NCBI RefSeq assembly: GCF_015689335.1
Contig: NZ_CP065053.1
Span: 4,464,001 to 4,528,000 of the forward strand
Origin: Massilia antarctica
GTDB lineage: Bacteria > Pseudomonadota > Gammaproteobacteria > Burkholderiales > Burkholderiaceae_D
Direction of reading: 5' to 3'
DNA: 64,000 nucleotides
In this document: positions 57,201 to 64,000 of the stretch, one piece after another
Layout: the number at the start of each line of letters is the position of its first letter
Position numbering within the stretch: the stretch's first letter is position 1
Translations under genes and position numbers: made by a program
Notes under the pieces: generated by a model
Database searches by the model: none
What the model saw: the letters and a program-made list of their open reading frames with translations, nothing else
Told to the model about the DNA's origin: nothing

Positions 57201-59023
57201 TATTTGAGCACCACTGGTTTGCCGCCGCCAAGGCCGATCGAATGCGGCGCGCGCGCCGGCGTGTCGTCGACCCCGATCCCGGTCAGCGCCTGGCGTGTGT
57301 CGGTACGGTGGAACTGCACGATCTGCACCGGTGCGTCCGTCGTCCATGGCTTCTTGCCCCACGCCGCCAGTTCGGTTTCAGGCCCCTTGGCCGCGCCCCG
57401 GTGGAACATGTTGAAGCCGCAGGCCGGCATGATGCGCCCGTCCACCTGAGGGTAATGGTGGCAGCACTTGCGCAAGCGTTCGAGGTCGAAGTCGTGGCGG
57501 TCCATGTAGTGGTGCAAGAAGATCGACTTGGCCTGCTGCTCGCCCAGATGAATCGCTTCCTTGGCGCTGACCGGCCGGTTCGGGAACATCACATCGATCG
57601 TACGGCGCAGCGCGGCCAGAATGTCGGCCGAGCGCTCGATTTCATCCTGGCGCGCGAACACATCGTGCACCACATCGCTCATCGCGTCGTGAATTTCGGG
57701 CGAGGCGCCCAGGGTGGCCGAGGAACGCAGCAAGGTACCGTGCGTGCGGAAGTCGACAAAGCGCCCGAACGGAATGTGGGTGCCGTCGTTCATGCGCAGC
57801 AGGTAGCTGAGCGACACGCACTGCGGGTGGGAGCAGGGCAGCGGCGCGAAGTCGCTCACTTTCAGCTTGCCGTTGGTCTGCTCCTCGATCGCCTTGATCA
57901 CGCCGGGAATCGTCAGCCGGTCCATCGGATCGTGCGCGAACTGCCCGCCACCGGCGCCGGTAAAGGCCACCGGCTGGAAGTTCAGCGACAGGAAATGGTC
58001 CTCCGACAGGAACATCTCCACCACCTGGCCGATCTGGTGCTCGTTGACGCCGCGCGCGGCGACGAAAATCAGCTGGGTCGGAATATTCAGATCCTTGAGC
58101 ATCTTGAGCGCGGCGCTCTTTTCGTCGCACAGGTCGCGCCCGCGGATTTTTTCGTGGGTGTCGGCCGTAAAACCGTCGAACTGCAGCGCAACGTAGGCGC
58201 CGCTGGCCTTGATTTTTTCGGCAAAGGCGCGGTCGCGCCCGAGGCGCAAGCCGTTCGTGATGATCACGATGCGGCCGATTTCCTCGCGCGTGGCAATCGC
58301 GATCAGTTCCATCAGGCGCGGGTGGCTGGTCGGCTCGCCGCCCGACAGCGCAATCGACTCGACCTGGCCCTCGTTGCGCACCAGGGTGTCGATCATGCGC
58401 GTGAACGCCTCGTTCGACAGGTGATACGCATTGGTGTTATTGACGATGCAAACCGGGCATTCGAGGTTGCAGTAGTCGGTGATCTCGATGATCGGCAGGC
58501 AGGTATGCTGTTCATGGTCGCCGCAGGTGCCGCAATCGGTCGGGCAGCCTTTCTCCACTTCGGTTGCGAACACCAGCGGTTCGGTGCCGGCGCGCGCGTA
58601 TGAGTAGGCGTCCACGTAGTAGGCCGCGTCTTCCGACACCAGCGCCTCGGACGGGCCGCACTTTGCGCAATTTTTCACAAAATAGACCTTGCCGTCGCGG
58701 ATCACCACATCGGCCGGCAGCAGCGCCAGGCACCCCGGACAGGTCGACGTCGTATGCTTGAAATAATGGTCGCCTTGTTTCGCCGGATCGACCTGGCCGC
58801 GCGCGAGAAAGAGCGCCACCCACGCCTTGGCATCATCGGACACGATCTGTTCGGACGGGCCGCACTGGGTGCAGTGGATCAGGCGTACCACGCCATCGTC
58901 GCGCAGCACCACGCGCGCTTCGATCGGCGTCGAGCAGCCGCCGCAGATCGCCATCTCGTGCATGAAGAAGGTGTGCTCGCGATCCTTGCGCACGGTGCTC
59001 GTGTCGCAGCTAGTACATTCCAT
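57200..59023 (-). CDS. Radical SAM protein of the MJ0619/tetraether-synthase-like group
   Basis: The 607-residue protein has the radical SAM cluster motif CNLECPVC (Cys185, Cys189, Cys192) followed by SGGEPTSHP. In front are two similar zinc-ribbon-like units (Cys27/30 with Cys51/54; Cys95/98 with Cys119/122), each ending C-x-x-CGPSE, then KGCPTDCGTCGDH, a cysteine block typical of MJ0619-like enzymes. The C-terminus contains DGRIMPACGFNMFHR, also typical. Archaeal relatives join lipid chains by C-C coupling. Here it leads the operon with a FabG and is divergent from KS genes, so a role on acyl chains is plausible. Exact reaction unknown. Confidence 0.8.
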   Translation of the reverse strand: MECTSCDTSTVRKDREHTFFMHEMAICGGCSTPIEARVVLRDDGVVRLIHCTQCGPSEQIVSDDAKAWVALFLARGQVDPAKQGDHYFKHTTSTCPGCLALLPADVVIRDGKVYFVKNCAKCGPSEALVSEDAAYYVDAYSYARAGTEPLVFATEVEKGCPTDCGTCGDHEQHTCLPIIEITDYCNLECPVCIVNNTNAYHLSNEAFTRMIDTLVRNEGQVESIALSGGEPTSHPRLMELIAIATREEIGRIVIITNGLRLGRDRAFAEKIKASGAYVALQFDGFTADTHEKIRGRDLCDEKSAALKMLKDLNIPTQLIFVAARGVNEHQIGQVVEMFLSEDHFLSLNFQPVAFTGAGGGQFAHDPMDRLTIPGVIKAIEEQTNGKLKVSDFAPLPCSHPQCVSLSYLLRMNDGTHIPFGRFVDFRTHGTLLRSSATLGASPEIHDAMSDVVHDVFARQDEIERSADILAALRRTIDVMFPNRPVSAKEAIHLGEQQAKSIFLHHYMDRHDFDLERLRKCCHHYPQVDGRIMPACGFNMFHRGAAKGPETELAAWGKKPWTTDAPVQIVQFHRTDTRQALTGIGVDDTPARAPHSIGLGGGKPVVLK

Positions 59024-59065
59024 TTGAACCTTTCAACGATGATCTACTGGTGTTCGGCGTTAACT

Positions 59066-59079
59066 TTAGGATATCCTAA
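59066..59079. promoter_or_regulatory. Perfect 14-bp palindrome in the divergent promoter
   Basis: TTAGGATATCCTAA lies in the 127-bp gap between the radical SAM gene (leftward) and the FabZ-like gene (rightward), centred about 49 bp from the former start. A single dimeric regulator could control both arms. Confidence 0.5.
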
Positions 59080-59150
59080 CCTGAATTGCATGTGTTGAGT
59101 GGCCGTTGAGGGCTGCCGGCGGCAATCGACAAGGGCAAAGGTCAGGGCGG

Positions 59151-59618
59151 ATGCGATACATACTTCTCGATAGAATTACGGCGCTTCAGCCGCCGCAACT
59201 GGCTTTGGGAGTCAAATGTGTGTCGCTGTCGGACGACATTTTCGCCGACCATTTCCCCGGCCATCCCGTCATGCCCGGCGCGATGATCATTGAATCGATG
59301 GCGCAGCTGGGAGGCGTGCTGGTCGAAGCGAGCATGCGCGAGCAAGGCCGCCATGACCTGCATGCGCTGCTGGTCACGGTGGACCGCGCCAAGTTCCGTC
59401 ACCAGGTGCGCGCCGGCGACAAGATGGAACTCGAATGCCACGGCATCGTGGTGCATGAAGACGGCGGCCAGGTGCGTGCACTGGCGCGCGTGGATGGCAA
59501 ACTGGTCGCCGAGGCCGAACTGGCCTTCGCCTTTGCCCGCGTGACCAATCCAAAACTGCTGGCGCGGCGCCGCGAGGTGCTCAATATCTGGCTCACCGGC
59601 TCGGCCGAAGAGCCATGA
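59151..59618 (+). CDS. FabZ-like 3-hydroxyacyl-ACP dehydratase
   Basis: The 155-residue hotdog-fold protein carries the FabZ active-site block HFPGHPVMPG (catalytic His34) and the helix IIESMAQLGG (Glu48). It should dehydrate 3-hydroxyacyl-ACP. It starts the rightward operon; the ATG at 59151 has AAAGG about 13 bases upstream. Its end overlaps the first KS gene (ATGA). It is probably a dedicated dehydratase of this pathway, not the housekeeping FabZ. Confidence 0.88.
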   Translation: MRYILLDRITALQPPQLALGVKCVSLSDDIFADHFPGHPVMPGAMIIESMAQLGGVLVEASMREQGRHDLHALLVTVDRAKFRHQVRAGDKMELECHGIVVHEDGGQVRALARVDGKLVAEAELAFAFARVTNPKLLARRREVLNIWLTGSAEEP

Positions 59619-60817
59619 CACAGGTGCGGGTGTTCGTGCGTGGCGTCGGCGCCATCACGGCATTAGGCGCGAACTGGCCCGCCTCGCTGCAGGCGCTGGC
59701 GGCCGGGCGCAGCGCCGTCAAGCAGGTAGCCGGCTTCGACGTGACGGGCTTTCCCTCCACGGCCGGTGCCGAAATCCACAATTTTACCCACACCGGCGAG
59801 CGCCGCCTTGCGCTGGCCCGGGTAGCCGCGCGCGAAGCGTGGCAGGCCGCCGGGCTGGATGTGGCTCCCGACCGTCTTGGCATCTTCCTCGGCGCCGAAT
59901 CGGGTCGCGCGCCGTTCGCCACCTTGCATGAACTGACCCTTGGCGCCGGCGGCGGCGCGCGCTTCGATCATGCGCAATTCGGCGTCAAGGCCGCCGCGCT
60001 GGTGGCCGACTTCGACGCCTCCATCATCTCGCCGGCCGCCGTCACGTCGGCGCTCGCCCTCGAATACGGCGCCCACGGCCCGGCCGTAACGATCTCGCTG
60101 GCCTGCGCGTCCGGCGCGAGCGCGATTGCCGAAGCGGCGCGGGCGATCCGGCTCGGCGTATGCGACGTGGCCGTGTGCGGCGGCGTCGGCGCCGATGTCG
60201 ACCCGATGATGCTGGCCGGCTTCGGCAAGGTCGGCGCGCTCAGTGCGCGCGGCGTCTCGTGCCCGTTCGACCTGCGGCGCGACGGCTTTGTGGTCGGCGA
60301 GGGGGCCGCCATGGTGGTGTTGTCGCGCGAACGCGGCGACGCATCGGTCGAACTGGCCGGCGAAGGCCGCAGCCTCGACGCCCATCACCTCACCGCGCCC
60401 GACCCGCAGGGCGACGGCGCCGCGCGCGCCATGCGTACCGCGCTCGCCGCCGCCGGCCTGGAGACGGTCGACTACATCCAGGCGCACGGCACGTCGACGC
60501 CACTCAACGATGCGGTGGAAGCACTGGCGTTGCGGCGCGTGCTTGGCGCGAGTCTCGACACTGCCCATGTCAGCTCGGTAAAAGGGGCGCTCGGCCATTG
60601 GATCGCCGGTGCCGGCGCGCTCGGCTTCCTGTGCGCACACGCGGCGCTGGATCAGGGCATCGTGCTGCCGACCGCGAACCTGAACGAACCCGATCCGGCA
60701 TGCGCGCTGCCGCATGTGATGGGCAGCGCGATCCGCAGGGTTGTAAACGTCGCCTTGGTCAACGCCTTTGCCTTCGGCGGCGCCAATTGCAGCCTGGTGG
60801 CGAGGCGCTGCGCGTGA
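59615..60817 (+). CDS. Ketosynthase 1 (FabF-like, catalytic residues intact)
   Basis: The 400-residue FabF/KS-alpha-like enzyme keeps the full catalytic set: Cys164 in SLACASG, His291 in QAHGTST, Lys323 and His328 in SVKGALGHW. It should carry out decarboxylative Claisen condensation on ACP-bound chains. It starts inside the FabZ-like stop and ends in a GTGA overlap with the next KS-like gene, which lacks the cysteine; the pair looks like a KS/chain-length-factor heterodimer. Confidence 0.88.
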   Translation: MTQVRVFVRGVGAITALGANWPASLQALAAGRSAVKQVAGFDVTGFPSTAGAEIHNFTHTGERRLALARVAAREAWQAAGLDVAPDRLGIFLGAESGRAPFATLHELTLGAGGGARFDHAQFGVKAAALVADFDASIISPAAVTSALALEYGAHGPAVTISLACASGASAIAEAARAIRLGVCDVAVCGGVGADVDPMMLAGFGKVGALSARGVSCPFDLRRDGFVVGEGAAMVVLSRERGDASVELAGEGRSLDAHHLTAPDPQGDGAARAMRTALAAAGLETVDYIQAHGTSTPLNDAVEALALRRVLGASLDTAHVSSVKGALGHWIAGAGALGFLCAHAALDQGIVLPTANLNEPDPACALPHVMGSAIRRVVNVALVNAFAFGGANCSLVARRCA

Positions 60818-61845
60818 GGCAGGTGTTCGTCTCCGGCGCGGCGGCTGTCAGCGCATTCGGCTTCGACTGGCGCGAACTGGCTGGCGCCGTCATCGGCGGC
60901 CGTAACGGTTTTGCGCCCGGCAGCCAGCTTTCAGCGACCCACGGCCCTGTGATGGCGGCCGAAGTGCCTGCGATACCAGCCGATATCGATGTCGATGCAC
61001 GTGCGCGCAAGCTGATGGCGCATCCTGCTCGGCTGGCCGCCGTCGCCCTGCGTCTCGCGCTGGACGATGCGCGCTGGCCTGCGACACAGCGCGAGCAGGC
61101 GGCGTTGTACCTTGGTGTCGGCGCATCCGGCTGCGCCATGATTGAGTTGACGCGCATGCTGGCGGCCAGCATCGTCGATCACGAATTTTCGCTGGAGCGT
61201 TTCGGCGGTGCGGGCCTGGCCGCCTGCAATCCCTTGTTCGCGTTCCAGCTGATGAACAACTTCACCTTGTGCCACGGCGCGATCCTGAACGGCACCGGTG
61301 GCCCCAACGGCGCCTTCTATTCCCGCGGTACCGGTACGGTGGCGGCACTGGCGGAAGCACACTGGCTGGTGCAGTCCGGCGAATGCGACACGGCGCTGGC
61401 CGGTGGCGCGGATTCGGCCCTGCATCCGGTCACCTGGACCCAGCTCGACGCCGCCGGTTATCCCGCGCGCGGCTTCGTTCCGGCGGAAGGCGCCGGCTTG
61501 CTGGCCTTGTCCGCGTCCGCCGACGGCGCGCTGGCGACACTCGATGCCGTCAGCTTCCACAGCGCGCGCGCCTGGGAGCGCAATGCGGACTTGCTGCTCA
61601 ATGAAGCGCCCGACGACACCCTCATCGTGCTCGCGCCATGGGGCAGCGAGGCGCGCACCCGCCTTGGCAACCACGATGCGCTCGACGTCGGCCTGTGTCT
61701 CGGCGACGCGCTGGCGGCTGCGCCGGCGCTGGCCTGGTGCGTGGCGCTCGACCTGATCAGAACGGGCCGCTGCCGGCGCGCCATCGTTATCAGCAGCGGC
61801 ATCGACGGCGGCCTTGGTGTCGCACGTTTCGGGAGCGCGGCATGA
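60814..61845 (+). CDS. Ketosynthase-like protein 1, no catalytic Cys (CLF-like)
   Basis: The 343-residue protein has the N-terminal KS fold (starting RQVFVSGAAAVSAFG), but at the cysteine position the sequence is GPNGAFYSRGTGTVAAL, aligning a glycine (about 172) with the catalytic Cys. The HGT and KGxxGH motifs of the C-terminal half are also absent, and the protein is about 60-80 residues short. It starts at GTG, overlapping the stop of the intact KS. Position and residue loss suggest a KS-beta/CLF partner that sets chain length. Confidence 0.8.
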   Translation: MRQVFVSGAAAVSAFGFDWRELAGAVIGGRNGFAPGSQLSATHGPVMAAEVPAIPADIDVDARARKLMAHPARLAAVALRLALDDARWPATQREQAALYLGVGASGCAMIELTRMLAASIVDHEFSLERFGGAGLAACNPLFAFQLMNNFTLCHGAILNGTGGPNGAFYSRGTGTVAALAEAHWLVQSGECDTALAGGADSALHPVTWTQLDAAGYPARGFVPAEGAGLLALSASADGALATLDAVSFHSARAWERNADLLLNEAPDDTLIVLAPWGSEARTRLGNHDALDVGLCLGDALAAAPALAWCVALDLIRTGRCRRAIVISSGIDGGLGVARFGSAA

Positions 61846-63110
61846 CGCGCGCAGTCATCACGGGCGTGGGCGCCGTCAGCGCATTCGGGGTCGGCGTGCC
61901 GGCGCTGTTCGACGGCCTGGCCGATGGGCGCAGTTGCATCGCCCCGATCCGCTCGTTCGACGCCGCAGCGTTCGATACCCGGGTCGCATGCGAAGTGGCC
62001 GGCGGCGCCATCGGGCGTGACTGGCTGCGCGCGCATCTCGGCGACCTGGGTGATGCGGAAACTGTGCTCGACGGGTACGAACGCGCAGGCGCATGGCGCG
62101 ACCGCAAATGCATGTTCGCGCTGCTGGCCGCCATCGAAGCATGGCGCATGGCTGGCTGCGGGCAGGGCGACGACGAAGCATCGATGGTGATGGCGCTCGG
62201 CCTCGAACAGGCGTTCCTCGACGATTTCGGCCCCATGTTCAGCGGCCAGGCCATCGATTGGTCGGTCGGCGGGCACACCGGCATTCGCTTCCGGTCCGAC
62301 GTCGACCTTGGTGCGCGCCTGGTCGGCGACGTGCTTGGCCTGTACGGCCAGACCATCGTTAACGCCTCGGCGTGCGCCGCAGGGGGGCTGGCCATCGCCC
62401 AGGCGGCATCGCTGATCGAGCGCGGCTCCGCGTCCATCGTCCTGTGCGGCGGCGCCGATTCGATGGTCAACCCGTTCGGACTGGGAGGCATGTCGCGCCT
62501 CGGTGCACCGTCGCCGCGCAACGACAGCGACGCCTGCCGCCCGTTCGACCTGCGCCGCGATGGCTTGGTAATCGGCGAGGGCGCCGCCATGTTCGTCATC
62601 GAATCGGAGCAGCGTGCAGCCAGCCGAGGTGCGCGCGTATTGGCCAGGGTACTTGGTCACGGCAGCACCCAGGATGCGTACCGGGTCACGGCGCCGCGTC
62701 CGGACGGTGCGGCCGCGCAGCGGGCAATGGAGCTCGCACTCAGGCGCGCGCAGCTCGCGCCACGCGACATCGGCTATATCAACGCCCATGGCACCGGCAC
62801 GCCGCTCAACGACGTGGCTGAAGCGCGCGCCATCGCCGCCGTATTCGGCCCCGGCGCGGTCCCCGTCAGCTCGGTCAAGGGCGCAATCGGCCACCTGATG
62901 GCGGCATCGGGCGCGATCGAAGCGGCGGCCTGCCTGCTTGCGTTCGAGCGCAATCTGCTGCCGGGAACGGCCAACCACCGCGACCTGGACCCGCAATGCG
63001 AGGTGGACGTGATCCGTGTGCCGCGCGCGGCGAGCGTCGACGCGGTACTCAGTAATTCATTCGGCTTCGGCGGCCAGAACGTATCCCTGATCCTCGGGAG
63101 GCCGGCATGA
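61842..63110 (+). CDS. Ketosynthase 2 (FabF-like, catalytic residues intact)
   Basis: The 422-residue FabF-like condensing enzyme has Cys178 in NASACAAGG, His316 in NAHGTGT, and Lys346/His351 in SVKGAIGHLM. It starts within the stop of the previous gene (ATGA) and ends with the same kind of overlap. A second complete KS suggests a different chain-length or substrate step from KS1. The segment before the active site is longer than in KS1, so the two are not recent duplicates. Confidence 0.88.
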   Translation: MTRAVITGVGAVSAFGVGVPALFDGLADGRSCIAPIRSFDAAAFDTRVACEVAGGAIGRDWLRAHLGDLGDAETVLDGYERAGAWRDRKCMFALLAAIEAWRMAGCGQGDDEASMVMALGLEQAFLDDFGPMFSGQAIDWSVGGHTGIRFRSDVDLGARLVGDVLGLYGQTIVNASACAAGGLAIAQAASLIERGSASIVLCGGADSMVNPFGLGGMSRLGAPSPRNDSDACRPFDLRRDGLVIGEGAAMFVIESEQRAASRGARVLARVLGHGSTQDAYRVTAPRPDGAAAQRAMELALRRAQLAPRDIGYINAHGTGTPLNDVAEARAIAAVFGPGAVPVSSVKGAIGHLMAASGAIEAAACLLAFERNLLPGTANHRDLDPQCEVDVIRVPRAASVDAVLSNSFGFGGQNVSLILGRPA

Positions 63111-64000
63111 AGGCGGCTTTGACCGGCCGCGCATGGCGCACGCCGCTCGGGTCAAGCATCGACGAGGTGGTCGAGCACCTGCTGGCCGGCGAGCGCGCGG
63201 CGCAGCCAAATGCGCGCTTCGACGCGCGCAGCTACGCCTGCACCCTGGCCGCCACCATCGCCGCGCCGCCGGCACCGTCGCGCCATGCACGCTTCCTGCG
63301 CCGTATGGGCTTGTACGCGGTCGAAGTGGCGGCCGAGGCGATGGCGGACGCCGGCGTGACCGGCAGCGACAGGGTAGGGCTGTTCTTCGGTTACGGCGGC
63401 CTGCGCGCCCACTGGGACGACCTGATGCCGGCGTTCGAGCACCAGCGCTCCGATGGTGAGGGGGCATGGAATCGTGGCCTCGCTCTGCTCCATCCGTTCT
63501 GGATCCTGCAGCACCTGTCGAACAATGCGCACGCCATCGCCGCGCAGGAGCTGGGTGCGCGCGGCGAAGGTGCGACCTATGGCGGCGCCAATGCGGGCGC
63601 GCAGGCGCTGGCCGGCGCAATCCGCGCGCTGGCCGCGGGTGCTGTCGATGTGGCGCTCGTGGTCGGCTACGACAGCCTGGTCGAGCCGGAAACGCTGGTC
63701 GAACTGGCCGCACGCGGTTCGTCCACGCCGCACGGGATGGCAGGGCTGGCCGCTCCATACGACATGGCCGCACAGGGCTTCGTTCCCGGCGAAGCTGCCG
63801 CCGCGCTGGTATTGCAGAGGGTCGGGGAGGGCCGCGCGCTCATTCAGGCGCTGGACGGCGCCGATGGCGAAAAAGGCGAACCTCGGCCGGCGCTGCTGGC
63901 GCGACTTGCGCGCGCGCTGGCCCGGCCGGGCGATGCGGTCGATGGCTGCGGCCTGGCGCTGCCAGGTTTCGATGCGCGGGAGCGCCGCGCGGTGGCCGAT
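63107..64000 (+). CDS. Ketosynthase-like protein 2, no catalytic Cys (CLF-like), cut by window end
   Basis: The frame stays open from the ATG at 63107 to the window edge (298 residues seen). It has KS-like N-terminal features (RVGLFFGYGG, then FVPGEAAAALVL), but the active-site stretch reads GEGATYGGANAGAQAL, putting Asn162 at the cysteine position. It overlaps the KS2 stop (ATGA). With KS2 it forms the second apparent KS/CLF pair. The C-terminal part and further pathway genes lie outside the window. Confidence 0.78.
   Translation, partial: MKAALTGRAWRTPLGSSIDEVVEHLLAGERAAQPNARFDARSYACTLAATIAAPPAPSRHARFLRRMGLYAVEVAAEAMADAGVTGSDRVGLFFGYGGLRAHWDDLMPAFEHQRSDGEGAWNRGLALLHPFWILQHLSNNAHAIAAQELGARGEGATYGGANAGAQALAGAIRALAAGAVDVALVVGYDSLVEPETLVELAARGSSTPHGMAGLAAPYDMAAQGFVPGEAAAALVLQRVGEGRALIQALDGADGEKGEPRPALLARLARALARPGDAVDGCGLALPGFDARERRAVAD

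Noticed and set aside
59151..64000. Reading the KS/CLF cluster as a standard aryl polyene cluster
   Set aside because: No ammonia lyase, aryl-CoA/ACP ligase, ACP or exporter typical of aryl polyene clusters is seen in the window, and the radical SAM gene is not part of those; the right part is cut off, so this stays open.

Overview
The window looks like a chromosome segment of a GC-rich betaproteobacterium of the Burkholderiales, most likely an Oxalobacteraceae (Massilia/Duganella/Janthinobacterium-like). This is inferred from gene order (carA-carB-greA-DUF4149-yhbY-rlmE-ftsH-folP-glmM; pstSCAB-phoU-phoB-phoR beside ppk1) and from protein style. No 16S gene is present to confirm it.

Positions 1-1870 are an accessory scar: a transposase tail, an AT-rich toxin-like/immunity-like gene pair, and a decayed group II intron 3' end. 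Positions 1954-11500 are a phosphate regulon. ppk1-sixA run leftward and pstSCAB-phoU-phoB-phoR run rightward, with a Pho-box-like site in front of each. Positions 11473-17787 hold small accessory or unknown genes: a methyltransferase, a patatin-like lipoprotein, a GlcG/HbpS-like protein, an unknown lipoprotein pair with a terminator-bearing leader or small RNA, a DUF1348 protein, and a Sel1-repeat/cytochrome c fusion. Positions 17900-29260 are core housekeeping genes. Positions 29422-29646 carry tRNA-Pro(UGG) and tRNA-Arg(UCU), followed by about 900 bp of apparently non-coding, possibly relict DNA.

Two specialised lipid or polyketide systems follow. System A (30554-44250, leftward) is a tight five-gene operon. 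It encodes a 2351-residue synthase (two NPD/enoylreductase-like domains, KS, AT, two ACPs, KR), a 1453-residue synthase (KS, AT, DH, phosphopantetheinyl transferase), a stand-alone ACP, an alpha/beta hydrolase and a glycosyltransferase. The domain set resembles PUFA (Pfa) and heterocyst-glycolipid (Hgl) synthases and suggests an iteratively built, glycosylated lipid. An HTH regulator is encoded divergently, and palindromes lie in the shared intergenic region. System B (about 54528-64000, cut by the window edge) is bidirectional. Leftward are a radical SAM protein resembling the MJ0619/tetraether-synthase family, a FabG-like reductase and a frameshifted TonB-dependent receptor. Rightward are a FabZ-like dehydratase and four consecutive ketosynthase-family genes, in which members with intact catalytic residues alternate with members lacking the cysteine (two apparent KS/CLF pairs). 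A perfect 14-bp palindrome lies in the divergent promoter. This is the best candidate for an undescribed pathway: dedicated acyl chains that may be cross-linked or modified by radical chemistry.

Between A and B are a CheB-CheR-PAS hybrid with a PAS-only partner, a secreted unknown, a short PstS-like protein with a porin, and a DyP-type peroxidase with an unusual residue in its distal motif beside a small partner gene.
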